Positions 1-6,461 of a DNA stretch of 15,402 nt are shown here, piece after piece. The stretch is taken from NCBI GenBank assembly GCA_020443005.1, contig JAGRJA010000150.1:1-15402 (forward strand). Reading direction: 5' to 3'. The DNA comes from Pseudomonadales bacterium (GTDB taxonomy: Bacteria > Pseudomonadota > Gammaproteobacteria > Pseudomonadales > UBA7239). Made by a program: the position numbers and the translations under genes. The notes beneath the pieces were generated by a model. The model did no database searches and was not told the origin of the DNA. It worked only from the letters and a program-made list of their open reading frames with translations. Each line of letters starts with the position of its first letter. The stretch's first letter is position 1.

Positions 1-1406
1 ACATCATTCGTAAAGCACTGCGAAAACTGCTTGAGCGAAACCGCTTTGAAGTCATTGAGGCGGCGTCAGTACAGGAAGCAAGCAACCGGGGTTTTGATGA
101 ACTCGCGCTGGTGATCAGTGATGTCAGGTTACCCGGGGCACCGGGTACCGACCTTATAGAAATGGCAAAACCGGTGCCCGTTTTAATCATGACGAGTTAC
201 GGCAGTATGCGCTCGGCAGTTGAAGCGATGAAACAGGGAGCCGTCGATTACATTTCGAAACCTTTTGATCACAAGGAAATGATTGAAACGGTGGAAAGAA
301 TCATCGGCGAATCCACTAAAACCGATAGTTCCCTTAATGAAAAACCCCTTCCTTCCCTGAAAGCAACTTCAACACAACAAAGCAGCACCCACACGCCAAC
401 ATCGAGTGAGCCTGCAGGCTCACAACTACAGGACTTTATTACCGGTTCGTCTGATGCAATGCGTTCGATGATGAAAAAAATCGATATGCTCGCACCCACA
501 GACACAATAGCATTGATCACCGGGGAAACCGGCACAGGCAAGGAACTTGTCGCGACACTGATTCACAACAAAAGCCCCCGTAAAGACAGACCATTTATCA
601 CCGTCAATTGCGCCAGTATGCCAGAGGCGATTATTGAAGCCGAATTGTTCGGCTACGAAAAAGGGGCGATTTCACATACCGACCGTTCGCATATCGGCCT
701 GATTGCCGCTGCCGATGGCGGCACATTGTTTCTCGATGAAATCGGTGAGTTACCACTCGAGGCACAAGCGAGACTGCTCACCGTCTTGCAGGAAAACAGG
801 GTTCGCCCCATTGGCTCCATCGCCTCTCATCCGGTTAATGTCAGAGTCATTGCATCCACTCACCAGAACCTGAAGGATCTTTGCAGCCAGGGACTTTTCA
901 GGGAGGATCTCTTTTTTCGTATCAATGTCATCCAGATCAATATCCCGCCCTTGCGTGAGCGGGAACAGGACATTATCAAACTGGCAGAACACTTTTTGAA
1001 ACTTCATGCTGAAAACATGGGGAAACAGATACCCACACTTTCTGATAGTGCCAGACAGGCACTGCTCGAGCATAGCTGGCCTGGCAATGTACGCGAATTA
1101 CAAAATGTCATGCAACGCACGCTCATTCTCAGTGAAGGCGCTTCCGAACTACAAAGCCAGCATTTTGATTTACAGAACAACAAGCCTGAATCGGCAGATT
1201 CAGCTCCCGGTCATCGACTGCAGGAAAACACAAGTGCAGCACCGACTATGGACAAGGTATCACTAGATGATTACTTCAGGAATTTCGTACTCGAAAATCA
1301 GGGCTCGATGAGTGAAACAGCTTTGGCAAAGCAACTCGGCATCAGCAGAAAGAGTTTGTGGGAGAAACGGCAGCGACTCGGGATCCCCAAAAAAACCGGC
1401 AAGTGA
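1..1406 (+). CDS. NtrC-family sigma54-type response regulator (CbrB-like position), 5' end cut
   Basis: This is the C-terminal 467 codons of a two-component response regulator; the frame is open to the left edge, so the true start lies outside the window. Order of domains: receiver (phospho-acceptor Asp in ISDVRLPG at ~120, Thr in LIMTS at ~192, Lys in SKPF at ~258), a polar Ser/Thr/Gln linker (~330-430), an AAA+ central domain (Walker A GETGTGKE at ~525-548, Walker B GGTLFLDEIGE at ~719-751, sensor II region WPGNVRELQ at ~1077-1103) and a Fis-type helix-turn-helix at the end (~1300-1390). The GAFTGA loop that contacts sigma54 reads GAISHT (663-680), so activation of sigma54 holoenzyme is doubtful. 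A partner histidine kinase is expected just upstream. Pseudomonas carries cbrA-cbrB-pcnB-folK-panB, so this is positionally CbrB-like; orthology is inferred. Confidence 0.92.
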   Translation, partial: IIRKALRKLLERNRFEVIEAASVQEASNRGFDELALVISDVRLPGAPGTDLIEMAKPVPVLIMTSYGSMRSAVEAMKQGAVDYISKPFDHKEMIETVERIIGESTKTDSSLNEKPLPSLKATSTQQSSTHTPTSSEPAGSQLQDFITGSSDAMRSMMKKIDMLAPTDTIALITGETGTGKELVATLIHNKSPRKDRPFITVNCASMPEAIIEAELFGYEKGAISHTDRSHIGLIAAADGGTLFLDEIGELPLEAQARLLTVLQENRVRPIGSIASHPVNVRVIASTHQNLKDLCSQGLFREDLFFRINVIQINIPPLREREQDIIKLAEHFLKLHAENMGKQIPTLSDSARQALLEHSWPGNVRELQNVMQRTLILSEGASELQSQHFDLQNNKPESADSAPGHRLQENTSAAPTMDKVSLDDYFRNFVLENQGSMSETALAKQLGISRKSLWEKRQRLGIPKKTGK

Positions 1407-1430
1407 CCATTCAACAAAAACAGGGCAATT

Positions 1431-1448
1431 CCCGAAACAGGTTTCGGG
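1431..1448. terminator. short hairpin between convergent genes, possible terminator
   Basis: CCCGAAAC and GTTTCGGG form a perfect inverted repeat with 2 nt between the arms (7 bp stem with a CAGG loop if folded). It lies in the 95-nt gap between the response regulator stop and the stop of the convergent channel gene. No T-tract follows on either strand, so intrinsic termination would be weak. It may act as an mRNA 3' end stabiliser. Confidence 0.35.
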
Positions 1449-1501
1449 CTGAACTATACAATCGCCATAACCAGTGACAGAACAGAGATCAAATTCGACG
1501 A

Positions 1502-2557
1502 CTACAAACCCGGTTTTGCTTCCTGCTCTGCTTCATCTCTGGCAAGCCTTATCGCCTGTTCAAGAAATTCCAGTCGCCGCTCAATGTATTTTCGCCGGGT
1601 TTCATTCGGGCTTTTCAAATCATTCTTGTCGCTGCTCAATTGTTTTTGTTCCGCTTGTAACTGCCTGTATTCCTGCTGCAGGGTATCCAGCTCTTCCGCC
1701 TCCTCTGCCTTATCAAAAATCAGGCTTTCAGGTGTGACTGAAACTTCGGTCTTCGTGTTTTCAGGCTGCACAGCGGCAATAACGGGGGTTTTACTATCAA
1801 TCTGTCTTTGGTTCATGAAGGCCGGCGAAACAATTTCAACACCGGCCGCATGCAAAGTATCAAGAATATTTCGGCGCAAACTGGACTGTGCAGATAAGAG
1901 ACTTTTCACCTCATCAAGCAAACCTGCAACCCTGTAGCACACCGAAAAATCACCAAGCTCCCTGATCTGCACAAACGGCTCCTGCAAACCGGCATTGATA
2001 GCCGCCTGTTTAAGCAATGGCTCAATTTGCTGGTTAGGCAGATCGTAGCCCAGAGACAGCATTGCCGAAACAATCGTGCCATTACGACGAACAACCTTGA
2101 CGGGTGAACGCACCAGATAAAAGTTTGGCAAGGCCATCAGATCGCGATCCTCGGTCTGTATCTCTGTATGGAACAGACCGCGCTCTGTTACTCGCCCCCA
2201 ATAATTATCAACATAGATAAAATCACCGGGGCGAAAGGTATGTGTTACCCGCAGCAACAAACCGGCCATGGCGTTACTGACAAAACTGGTAGAAGACAAG
2301 CCGATGACACCGGTTAACAACAAACCGAGAAGGCCGAAAAGCTGGGAACGCGTTGCATCCGACAAGGGCAGGGACAGCAGAATGACCAGCAAGGCAAAAA
2401 AAGTCAGCATGAATAAAAACAACTGGCGCGGCAGCTTCGACTCGGCACCCAGGTCTTTTTTTCTCACCATCAAAAACCAGTGTGCAAATCCGAGAATGAG
2501 CACACAAAATGCTGTTAAAACCAGAGATGGCAAGTAACCTGTCAAAACAACCTCCAT
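1502..2557 (-). CDS. MscS-family small mechanosensitive channel-like protein
   Basis: Predicted inner-membrane protein of 351 aa. From the chosen start there are two hydrophobic segments near the N-terminus (about residues 6-30 and 43-66), then a pore-lining helix rich in Gly/Ala/Ser (GVIGLSSTSFVSNAMAG) followed by RPGDFIYVD and NFYLVRSPVKV, the MscS pore-to-beta-domain layout. A C-terminal charged helix (last ~60 residues, Glu/Gln/Arg/Lys-rich) probably forms a coiled coil. Family role: tension-gated ion release under hypo-osmotic shock; the ion or ligand gated here is unknown. The frame can extend to 2650, but that adds a Cys/Gly/Val-rich stretch unlike the family and runs into the dyad upstream of pcnB. 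I therefore prefer the ATG at 2557 (MEVVLTGYL), although no strong Shine-Dalgarno is visible. The gene opposes its neighbours and interrupts the usual regulator-pcnB adjacency. Confidence 0.85.
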   Translation of the reverse strand: MEVVLTGYLPSLVLTAFCVLILGFAHWFLMVRKKDLGAESKLPRQLFLFMLTFFALLVILLSLPLSDATRSQLFGLLGLLLTGVIGLSSTSFVSNAMAGLLLRVTHTFRPGDFIYVDNYWGRVTERGLFHTEIQTEDRDLMALPNFYLVRSPVKVVRRNGTIVSAMLSLGYDLPNQQIEPLLKQAAINAGLQEPFVQIRELGDFSVCYRVAGLLDEVKSLLSAQSSLRRNILDTLHAAGVEIVSPAFMNQRQIDSKTPVIAAVQPENTKTEVSVTPESLIFDKAEEAEELDTLQQEYRQLQAEQKQLSSDKNDLKSPNETRRKYIERRLEFLEQAIRLARDEAEQEAKPGL

Positions 2558-2650
2558 TTCAGCCGGGCATTTTCCAACAAAAACACCCACACCAACACCG
2601 GGCAAACCTGCATTGACAAATGCGGATTTGCAAAAACAACCAACCACCAT

Positions 2651-2669
2651 AATGTAACACAGTTACATT
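2651..2669. promoter_or_regulatory. perfect 8-3-8 operator-like dyad upstream of pcnB
   Basis: AATGTAAC-ACA-GTTACATT is a perfect palindrome with 8-bp arms and a 3-bp centre. It lies in the divergent gap between the MscS-like gene and pcnB, just upstream of the expected -35 region of the pcnB promoter (extended -10 at 2690-2698). Size and symmetry fit a dimeric repressor or activator site. I cannot name the regulator. Confidence 0.5.
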
Positions 2670-2689
2670 CTGTTGATTTTGTTGCTTTA

Positions 2690-2698
2690 TGCTAGAAT
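2690..2698 (+). promoter_or_regulatory. extended -10 promoter for the pcnB operon
   Basis: The sequence TGCTAGAAT gives an extended -10 element (TG-n-TAGAAT, one mismatch to TATAAT). No good -35 hexamer sits at 16-18 bp, as is common for extended -10 promoters. Start of transcription would fall near 2704-2706. The element is enclosed by a 7-bp inverted repeat, GTTGATT (2672-2678) and AATCAAC (2696-2702). Confidence 0.5.
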
Positions 2699-2705
2699 CA
2701 ACGCC

Positions 2706-2774
2706 ATGTTTTTTCCGCCAACAAAACCGCTCTTGTCTGAATATTGCGTAGCTGCCTACGGGGTCAACCGATAA
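2706..2774 (+). other. possible 22-codon leader ORF ahead of pcnB
   Basis: An ATG at 2706 opens 22 codons ending in TAA at 2772-2774, 3 nt before the pcnB ATG and in the same frame. The predicted transcript start (~2705) would make it leaderless or nearly so. It contains a small hairpin, CGTAG-CTGC-CTACG (2747-2760). pcnB lacks a clear Shine-Dalgarno, so ribosomes ending here might reinitiate at pcnB. The peptide starts MFFPPTKP and resembles nothing I know. It may be chance; there is no direct evidence of translation. Confidence 0.25.
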
Positions 2775-2777
2775 TAC

Positions 2778-4112
2778 ATGCTCAAACGCCTGATACGCCG
2801 TCTTTCTCCGGCAAGCCTCACCCCAAAAAAACAGCATCGAATCATCCCCCGCGATCAGCATCCCATTTCACGCAAGGAGATCAGTCAGGCTGCCTTGAAG
2901 GTCATGTACGGGCTGAATGAAGCCGGTTTTGCGGCTTATCTTGTCGGCGGCGGTGTGCGCGACATATTACTGGAAATGCACCCCAAGGATTTTGACATAG
3001 CAACCAATGCCACCCCCGAGCAAATACTCAGGATTTTTCGCAACGCTCACATCATCGGCCGACGCTTCAAGATTGTTCATATTCGTTTTGGCAGGGAGAT
3101 CATTGAAGTTACCACATTCCGCGGTCACCACCAGCGTTCTGATACCCGACATCAGGCGCATGCAAGTCAGCAGGGGCTGTTACTCCGGGACAATGTCTAT
3201 GGCACGATTGAGGAAGATGCCCTGCGGCGGGATTTCACTGTCAATGCACTCTATTACTCGGTCGATGGTTTCACCCTGCATGACTTCTGTAACGGGCTCG
3301 AGGATCTCGAAAAACGAATACTGAGAGTCATTGGTGACCCACCGCAACGCTATCGGGAAGACCCGGTCAGAATACTGAGGGCGATCAGGTTGGCTGCCAA
3401 GCTGGGCTTCAGCATCCACAAGGACAGCAGCGCCTGCTTTGACCAGCTTTCCGGGCTGCTCACAGAAGTACCGGCGGCACGCCTGTTCGATGAGGTAATC
3501 AAGCTGCTGATGAGCGGTCACGCTGTTGCCACCAGCAAAGAACTGAATCGTTACTCGCTGCTGCCCTGTCTTTTTCCGGCGACTGCCGCAGCCGTCGACA
3601 GCAATCCTCTCTATCAAAGACAGCTCGACATCGCGTTTCGCAACACCGATGAACGCATTGCCAACGGAAAAACCGTAACACCCTATTACCTTTTTGCAGC
3701 CCTGTTATGGCCGGCATTACAGGAACAACTGGCTCGGGAAACAAAAAACGACATCCCCTTTTTCCAGCATTTGCATCGGGCGATGGATGAGGTGATCCAG
3801 CAACAACTGCAAATCACTGCAATCCCGAGACGCTTTTCAGGACCGATGAAAGATATCTGGCAGCTCCAGTATCGATTGCACCGTTATCAGGGGAAAAGAG
3901 CAAAAGCCCTGGCCGCTCACCCTCGCTTCAGGGCAGCCTACGACTTCCTGTTGCTTCGCGAAGAAGCCGGCGAGGAACTGGAAGGCCTGGGCAGCTGGTG
4001 GACCAATTATCAGCAGTCCAACCCTGTCACTGCAAACGACGACCATGATGATGTCGAGCGCAAAAACAACCGTCGACCCCGTAAACCACGAACCCGAACC
4101 CGCAAACGGTGA
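2778..4112 (+). CDS. pcnB: poly(A) polymerase I
   Basis: Adds 3' poly(A) tails to RNA, marking it for decay by the degradosome. The 444-aa protein has the full class II nucleotidyltransferase head: LVGGGVRD (residues 55-62), the catalytic DFD pair (D71, D73), then GRRFKIVHIRFG, EVTTFRGHH, LRRDFTVNALYY and RYREDPVRILRAIRLAAKLGF, which are hallmark PcnB/tRNA-nucleotidyltransferase blocks. The Arg/Lys-rich tail (RRPRKPRTRTRKR) is typical of PcnB, not of CCA-adding enzymes, and likely binds RNA. The start at ATG 2778 gives the usual basic N-terminus followed by the conserved IPRDQHPISR block; upstream SD pairing is weak. First gene of a run with folK, the kinase and panB; folK begins 5 nt after its stop. 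Confidence 0.96.
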   Translation: MLKRLIRRLSPASLTPKKQHRIIPRDQHPISRKEISQAALKVMYGLNEAGFAAYLVGGGVRDILLEMHPKDFDIATNATPEQILRIFRNAHIIGRRFKIVHIRFGREIIEVTTFRGHHQRSDTRHQAHASQQGLLLRDNVYGTIEEDALRRDFTVNALYYSVDGFTLHDFCNGLEDLEKRILRVIGDPPQRYREDPVRILRAIRLAAKLGFSIHKDSSACFDQLSGLLTEVPAARLFDEVIKLLMSGHAVATSKELNRYSLLPCLFPATAAAVDSNPLYQRQLDIAFRNTDERIANGKTVTPYYLFAALLWPALQEQLARETKNDIPFFQHLHRAMDEVIQQQLQITAIPRRFSGPMKDIWQLQYRLHRYQGKRAKALAAHPRFRAAYDFLLLREEAGEELEGLGSWWTNYQQSNPVTANDDHDDVERKNNRRPRKPRTRTRKR

Positions 4113-4117
4113 CAGTC

Positions 4118-4627
4118 ATGCCAGTCATCAGCTTTATCGGTCTCGGCAGCAACCTCGAAAACCCGCAACAACAGGTTTCAACTGCCTTTAAAGCGCTGTC
4201 TGCACTTCCACAAACAAAACTTGAAGCACAATCAGCCCTCTATAGAAGCAAGGCGGTTGGCCCCGGCAAACAACCGGACTACATCAATGCTGTCGCAAAA
4301 CTTTCCACAAGCCTGAACCCTGAACAACTGCTCTGCGAATTACAGGCCATTGAGCAACAGCACCACCGCCTTCGTCTGGAACGCTGGGGACCAAGAACAC
4401 TGGATCTGGCTATACTCACTTACGGTAAGCAGGTGATAAACAGTGAAAACCTCTGTATTCCCCATCCAGGCATCACTGAGAGAAACTTTGTACTTTATCC
4501 CCTTGCCGAACTCGACAGTGAGCTATACTTACCCGGTTTCGGGCCTATCAAGGAACTCCTCGCCAAAACCGACAGGGAAGGTCTGGCTCAATTAACACCG
4601 GAAGAAAATGCAGCCGATGAAAACTGA
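4118..4627 (+). CDS. folK: 2-amino-4-hydroxy-6-hydroxymethyldihydropteridine pyrophosphokinase
   Basis: Transfers pyrophosphate from ATP to 6-hydroxymethyl-7,8-dihydropterin, the step before dihydropteroate synthase in folate synthesis; cytosolic. Diagnostic blocks: GLGSNLENP near the N-terminus, PDYINAVAKL, the catalytic block RWGPRTLDLAIL with its two Mg-binding Asp/Leu-Asp positions, and IPHPGITERNFVLYPLAEL. Length 169 aa is normal. A GTG at 4109 would overlap the pcnB stop, but the ATG at 4118 is preceded at 5 nt by GGTGA, which overlaps the pcnB stop codon, so coupling from pcnB is likely. The 3' end overlaps the next gene by 20 nt. Confidence 0.95.
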   Translation: MPVISFIGLGSNLENPQQQVSTAFKALSALPQTKLEAQSALYRSKAVGPGKQPDYINAVAKLSTSLNPEQLLCELQAIEQQHHRLRLERWGPRTLDLAILTYGKQVINSENLCIPHPGITERNFVLYPLAELDSELYLPGFGPIKELLAKTDREGLAQLTPEENAADEN

Positions 4628-5303
4628 ATTCGACAATTTGCCGACAATTGATCTGGAGGGCAAAAAACTGCCCAGATTTATTGCCGTCGAAGGCAATATC
4701 GGTGTTGGCAAAACCACATTGGCCAAACAGCTTGCTGCTACCTTTAACTACGAAACGCTGCTGGAATCCGCCGAAGAAAACCCCTTTCTGGAACGGTTTT
4801 ATTTCGACCGCAAGGGCACGGCCCTGCCCACCCAGTTATATTTCCTGTTTCAACGCTCAAGGCAATTCAGCCAGCTCCGGCAAGCAGACATGTTTCAGCC
4901 GGTCAGGGTTTCCGACTTCTTGATCAACAAGGACCCTCTGTTTGCTTCTGTCACGCTTGACCGGGATGAACTCGACCTCTATAACAAGGTTTACGATCAG
5001 ATTGTTATTGACGCACCCACACCGGATCTGGTGATTTACCTGCAAGCACCTGTCGATATTCTGATGCAGCGAATCAGGAAACGGGGGATCAGTGCCGAAC
5101 AGGCCATCGATAGCGAGTACCTGCATCAACTCAATGAAGCGTATACACAGCTTTTCCACTACTACAATGACTCTCCGCTACTGATAGTCAATACAACCGA
5201 GATTGATCTTGTTAACAACCCCCAGCACTTTCGTGCACTGGTTGACTACATACTGAACATCCAGAACGGCAGGCATTACTTTAACCCAACCAGCGTTCTC
5301 TAG
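4608..5303 (+). CDS. deoxynucleoside kinase (dNK/dGK family)
   Basis: Predicted to phosphorylate deoxynucleosides (purine or pyrimidine not resolved) in salvage, using ATP. A P-loop GNIGVGKT lies at residues 29-36. It is followed by the ENPFLERFY block, LFQRSRQFSQL, and SDFLINKDPLFA, where thymidine-kinase-like members carry DRS or similar; PDLVIYLQAP and RIRKRGISAEQ (LID arginines) complete the family. Length 231 aa fits. Two starts are possible: ATG 4608, and ATG 4617 three codons later; GGAAG at 4600-4604 suits neither ideally. The gene overlaps folK by 20 nt (or 11), and panB begins 22 nt later, so it sits in one transcript. A kinase in this slot between folK and panB recurs in several marine gammaproteobacteria, from memory. 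Confidence 0.88.
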   Translation: MQPMKTEFDNLPTIDLEGKKLPRFIAVEGNIGVGKTTLAKQLAATFNYETLLESAEENPFLERFYFDRKGTALPTQLYFLFQRSRQFSQLRQADMFQPVRVSDFLINKDPLFASVTLDRDELDLYNKVYDQIVIDAPTPDLVIYLQAPVDILMQRIRKRGISAEQAIDSEYLHQLNEAYTQLFHYYNDSPLLIVNTTEIDLVNNPQHFRALVDYILNIQNGRHYFNPTSVL

Positions 5304-5325
5304 GCCATTTTCCGGAGGCAGCACC

Positions 5326-6120
5326 ATGCGCACCATTACCATCCAGACACTGCAAACGATGAAAAGCCAGCATGAGAAATTTTCTGTACTGGCCGCTTAC
5401 GATGCCTCGCTGGCTCAACTGATCAGTGAGGCCGAAATTGAGGTCATCCTGATCGGTGATTCGCTTGGCATGGTGGTACAGGGGCATGACTCGACACTCC
5501 CGGTTACTGTCGACCATATCGCCTACCATACTGCTGCTGTCAAACAGGGCGCCAAACGCTCCATGATCATCGCCGATATGCCATTCATGAGCTACGCCAC
5601 CACCACGCAGGCCATGGACAATGCCGCCATACTGATGCAAGCAGGCGCGCAAATGGTAAAACTCGAAGGTGGAGAATGGCTGACCGAAACGGTTGATGCC
5701 TTGACGCAAAGAGGGGTGCCAGTGTGCGCGCATCTGGGCCTGACGCCACAATCGGTCAACAAGTTCGGCGGTTACAAGGTGCAGGGCCGGGATTCCGAGC
5801 ATGCCGATACTATCCGCAAGGATGCCCTGCTTCTTCAGCAGGCCGGGGCCGACCTGCTCGTACTTGAGTGCGTGCCAACGGCGCTTGCAAAAGACATTAC
5901 AGCAACACTCGACATCCCGGTAATCGGCATCGGCGCTGGCCCCTATACCGATGCCCAGGTTCTGGTAGCCTACGACATGCTGGGTATCACACCGCACAGA
6001 ACCCCCAAGTTCACCAAGAACTATCTTCTTGAAAATACTGACATTCCCGCTGCACTTCGCGCCTTCGCACTCGAGGTAAAGGCCGGCCTTTTTCCCGCAG
6101 AAGAGCACAGCTACAAATAG
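5326..6120 (+). CDS. panB: 3-methyl-2-oxobutanoate hydroxymethyltransferase
   Basis: First committed step of pantothenate (hence CoA) synthesis: moves a hydroxymethyl group from 5,10-methylene-tetrahydrofolate to alpha-ketoisovalerate, giving ketopantoate. It is 264 aa, the E. coli length, and the Mg and catalytic residues fall at the same numbers: D45 (in IGDSLG), D84 (IADMPF), K112, E114 (KLEGG) and E181 (VLECVP). HLGLTPQSVN and GGYKVQGR are also family blocks. A perfect GGAGG (5314-5318) lies 7 nt before the ATG. It depends on the folate cofactor pool to which the upstream folK contributes. Unusually, panC does not follow; a terminator does. Confidence 0.97.
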   Translation: MRTITIQTLQTMKSQHEKFSVLAAYDASLAQLISEAEIEVILIGDSLGMVVQGHDSTLPVTVDHIAYHTAAVKQGAKRSMIIADMPFMSYATTTQAMDNAAILMQAGAQMVKLEGGEWLTETVDALTQRGVPVCAHLGLTPQSVNKFGGYKVQGRDSEHADTIRKDALLLQQAGADLLVLECVPTALAKDITATLDIPVIGIGAGPYTDAQVLVAYDMLGITPHRTPKFTKNYLLENTDIPAALRAFALEVKAGLFPAEEHSYK

Positions 6121-6199
6121 CAAAGTCGGCACTCGTTCTTCAAACGACAATTCGATTGGCTGTGAGTCCCTCTAATAGTGTATGATTACGCCGTATCTG

Positions 6200-6227
6200 G
6201 CCGGGTACATTCACCCGGCTTTTTTTT
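6200..6227 (+). terminator. intrinsic terminator after the panB operon
   Basis: GCCGGGT (6200-6206) and ACCCGGC (6213-6219) form a perfect 7-bp GC-rich stem with the loop ACATTC, followed at once by eight T (6220-6227). It is the clearest terminator in the window. It lies 80 nt past the panB stop and 40 nt before the DUF2065 start, so the DUF2065-hisZ-purA genes probably need their own promoter. Confidence 0.9.
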
Positions 6228-6267
6228 GTGCATTTTTCCGGTTCAATAACAGGTTCAACCTTAAATC

Positions 6268-6459
6268 ATGTGGGATGACTTATTCAGGGCCATGTGCCTG
6301 ATGCTGGTACTGGAAGGGCTTTTGCCTTTCATCGCCCCCGGTCGTTGGCGTGAAATGGTACAGACCCTCGGAAACACAAATGACAGAACCATACGCATGA
6401 TAGGCTTGGGCAGTATGTTGACCGGAGCCTTTATGCTGTACCTGATAAACAGAGGATAA
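6268..6459 (+). CDS. DUF2065 (YjeT-like) small inner-membrane protein
   Basis: A 63-aa protein with two hydrophobic segments (FRAMCLMLVLEGLLPFIAP and MIGLGSMLTGAFMLYLI) separated by a short polar loop containing GRWREMV. This matches the YjeT/DUF2065 family, whose function is not known. In E. coli yjeT lies between hflC and purA, and in many proteobacteria the order is hflK-hflC-DUF2065-hisZ-purA. Here the two right-hand neighbours are conserved but the left-hand hflKC is absent. No strong Shine-Dalgarno is seen; two GGTTCAA repeats lie just upstream (6240-6258). The stop is 2 nt before hisZ. Confidence 0.85.
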   Translation: MWDDLFRAMCLMLVLEGLLPFIAPGRWREMVQTLGNTNDRTIRMIGLGSMLTGAFMLYLINRG

Positions 6460-6461
6460 GC

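Noticed and set aside
2558..2650. N-terminal extension of the MscS-like protein to 382 aa
   Set aside because: The added stretch is Cys/Gly/Val-rich, has no ribosome site and abuts the perfect dyad; the ATG at 2557 gives a normal first membrane segment.
6078..6091. 14-bp perfect palindrome AAAGGCCGGCCTTT near the panB 3' end
   Set aside because: It lies inside well-conserved coding sequence and is GC-rich and short-armed, with no loop for an RNA hairpin; most likely chance codon use.
5281..6150. 289-aa minus-strand ORF opposite panB
   Set aside because: It is a shadow of panB, which has every catalytic residue at the expected position; the reverse product has no recognisable motif and is Cys/His/Gly-rich in a way typical of antisense frames.
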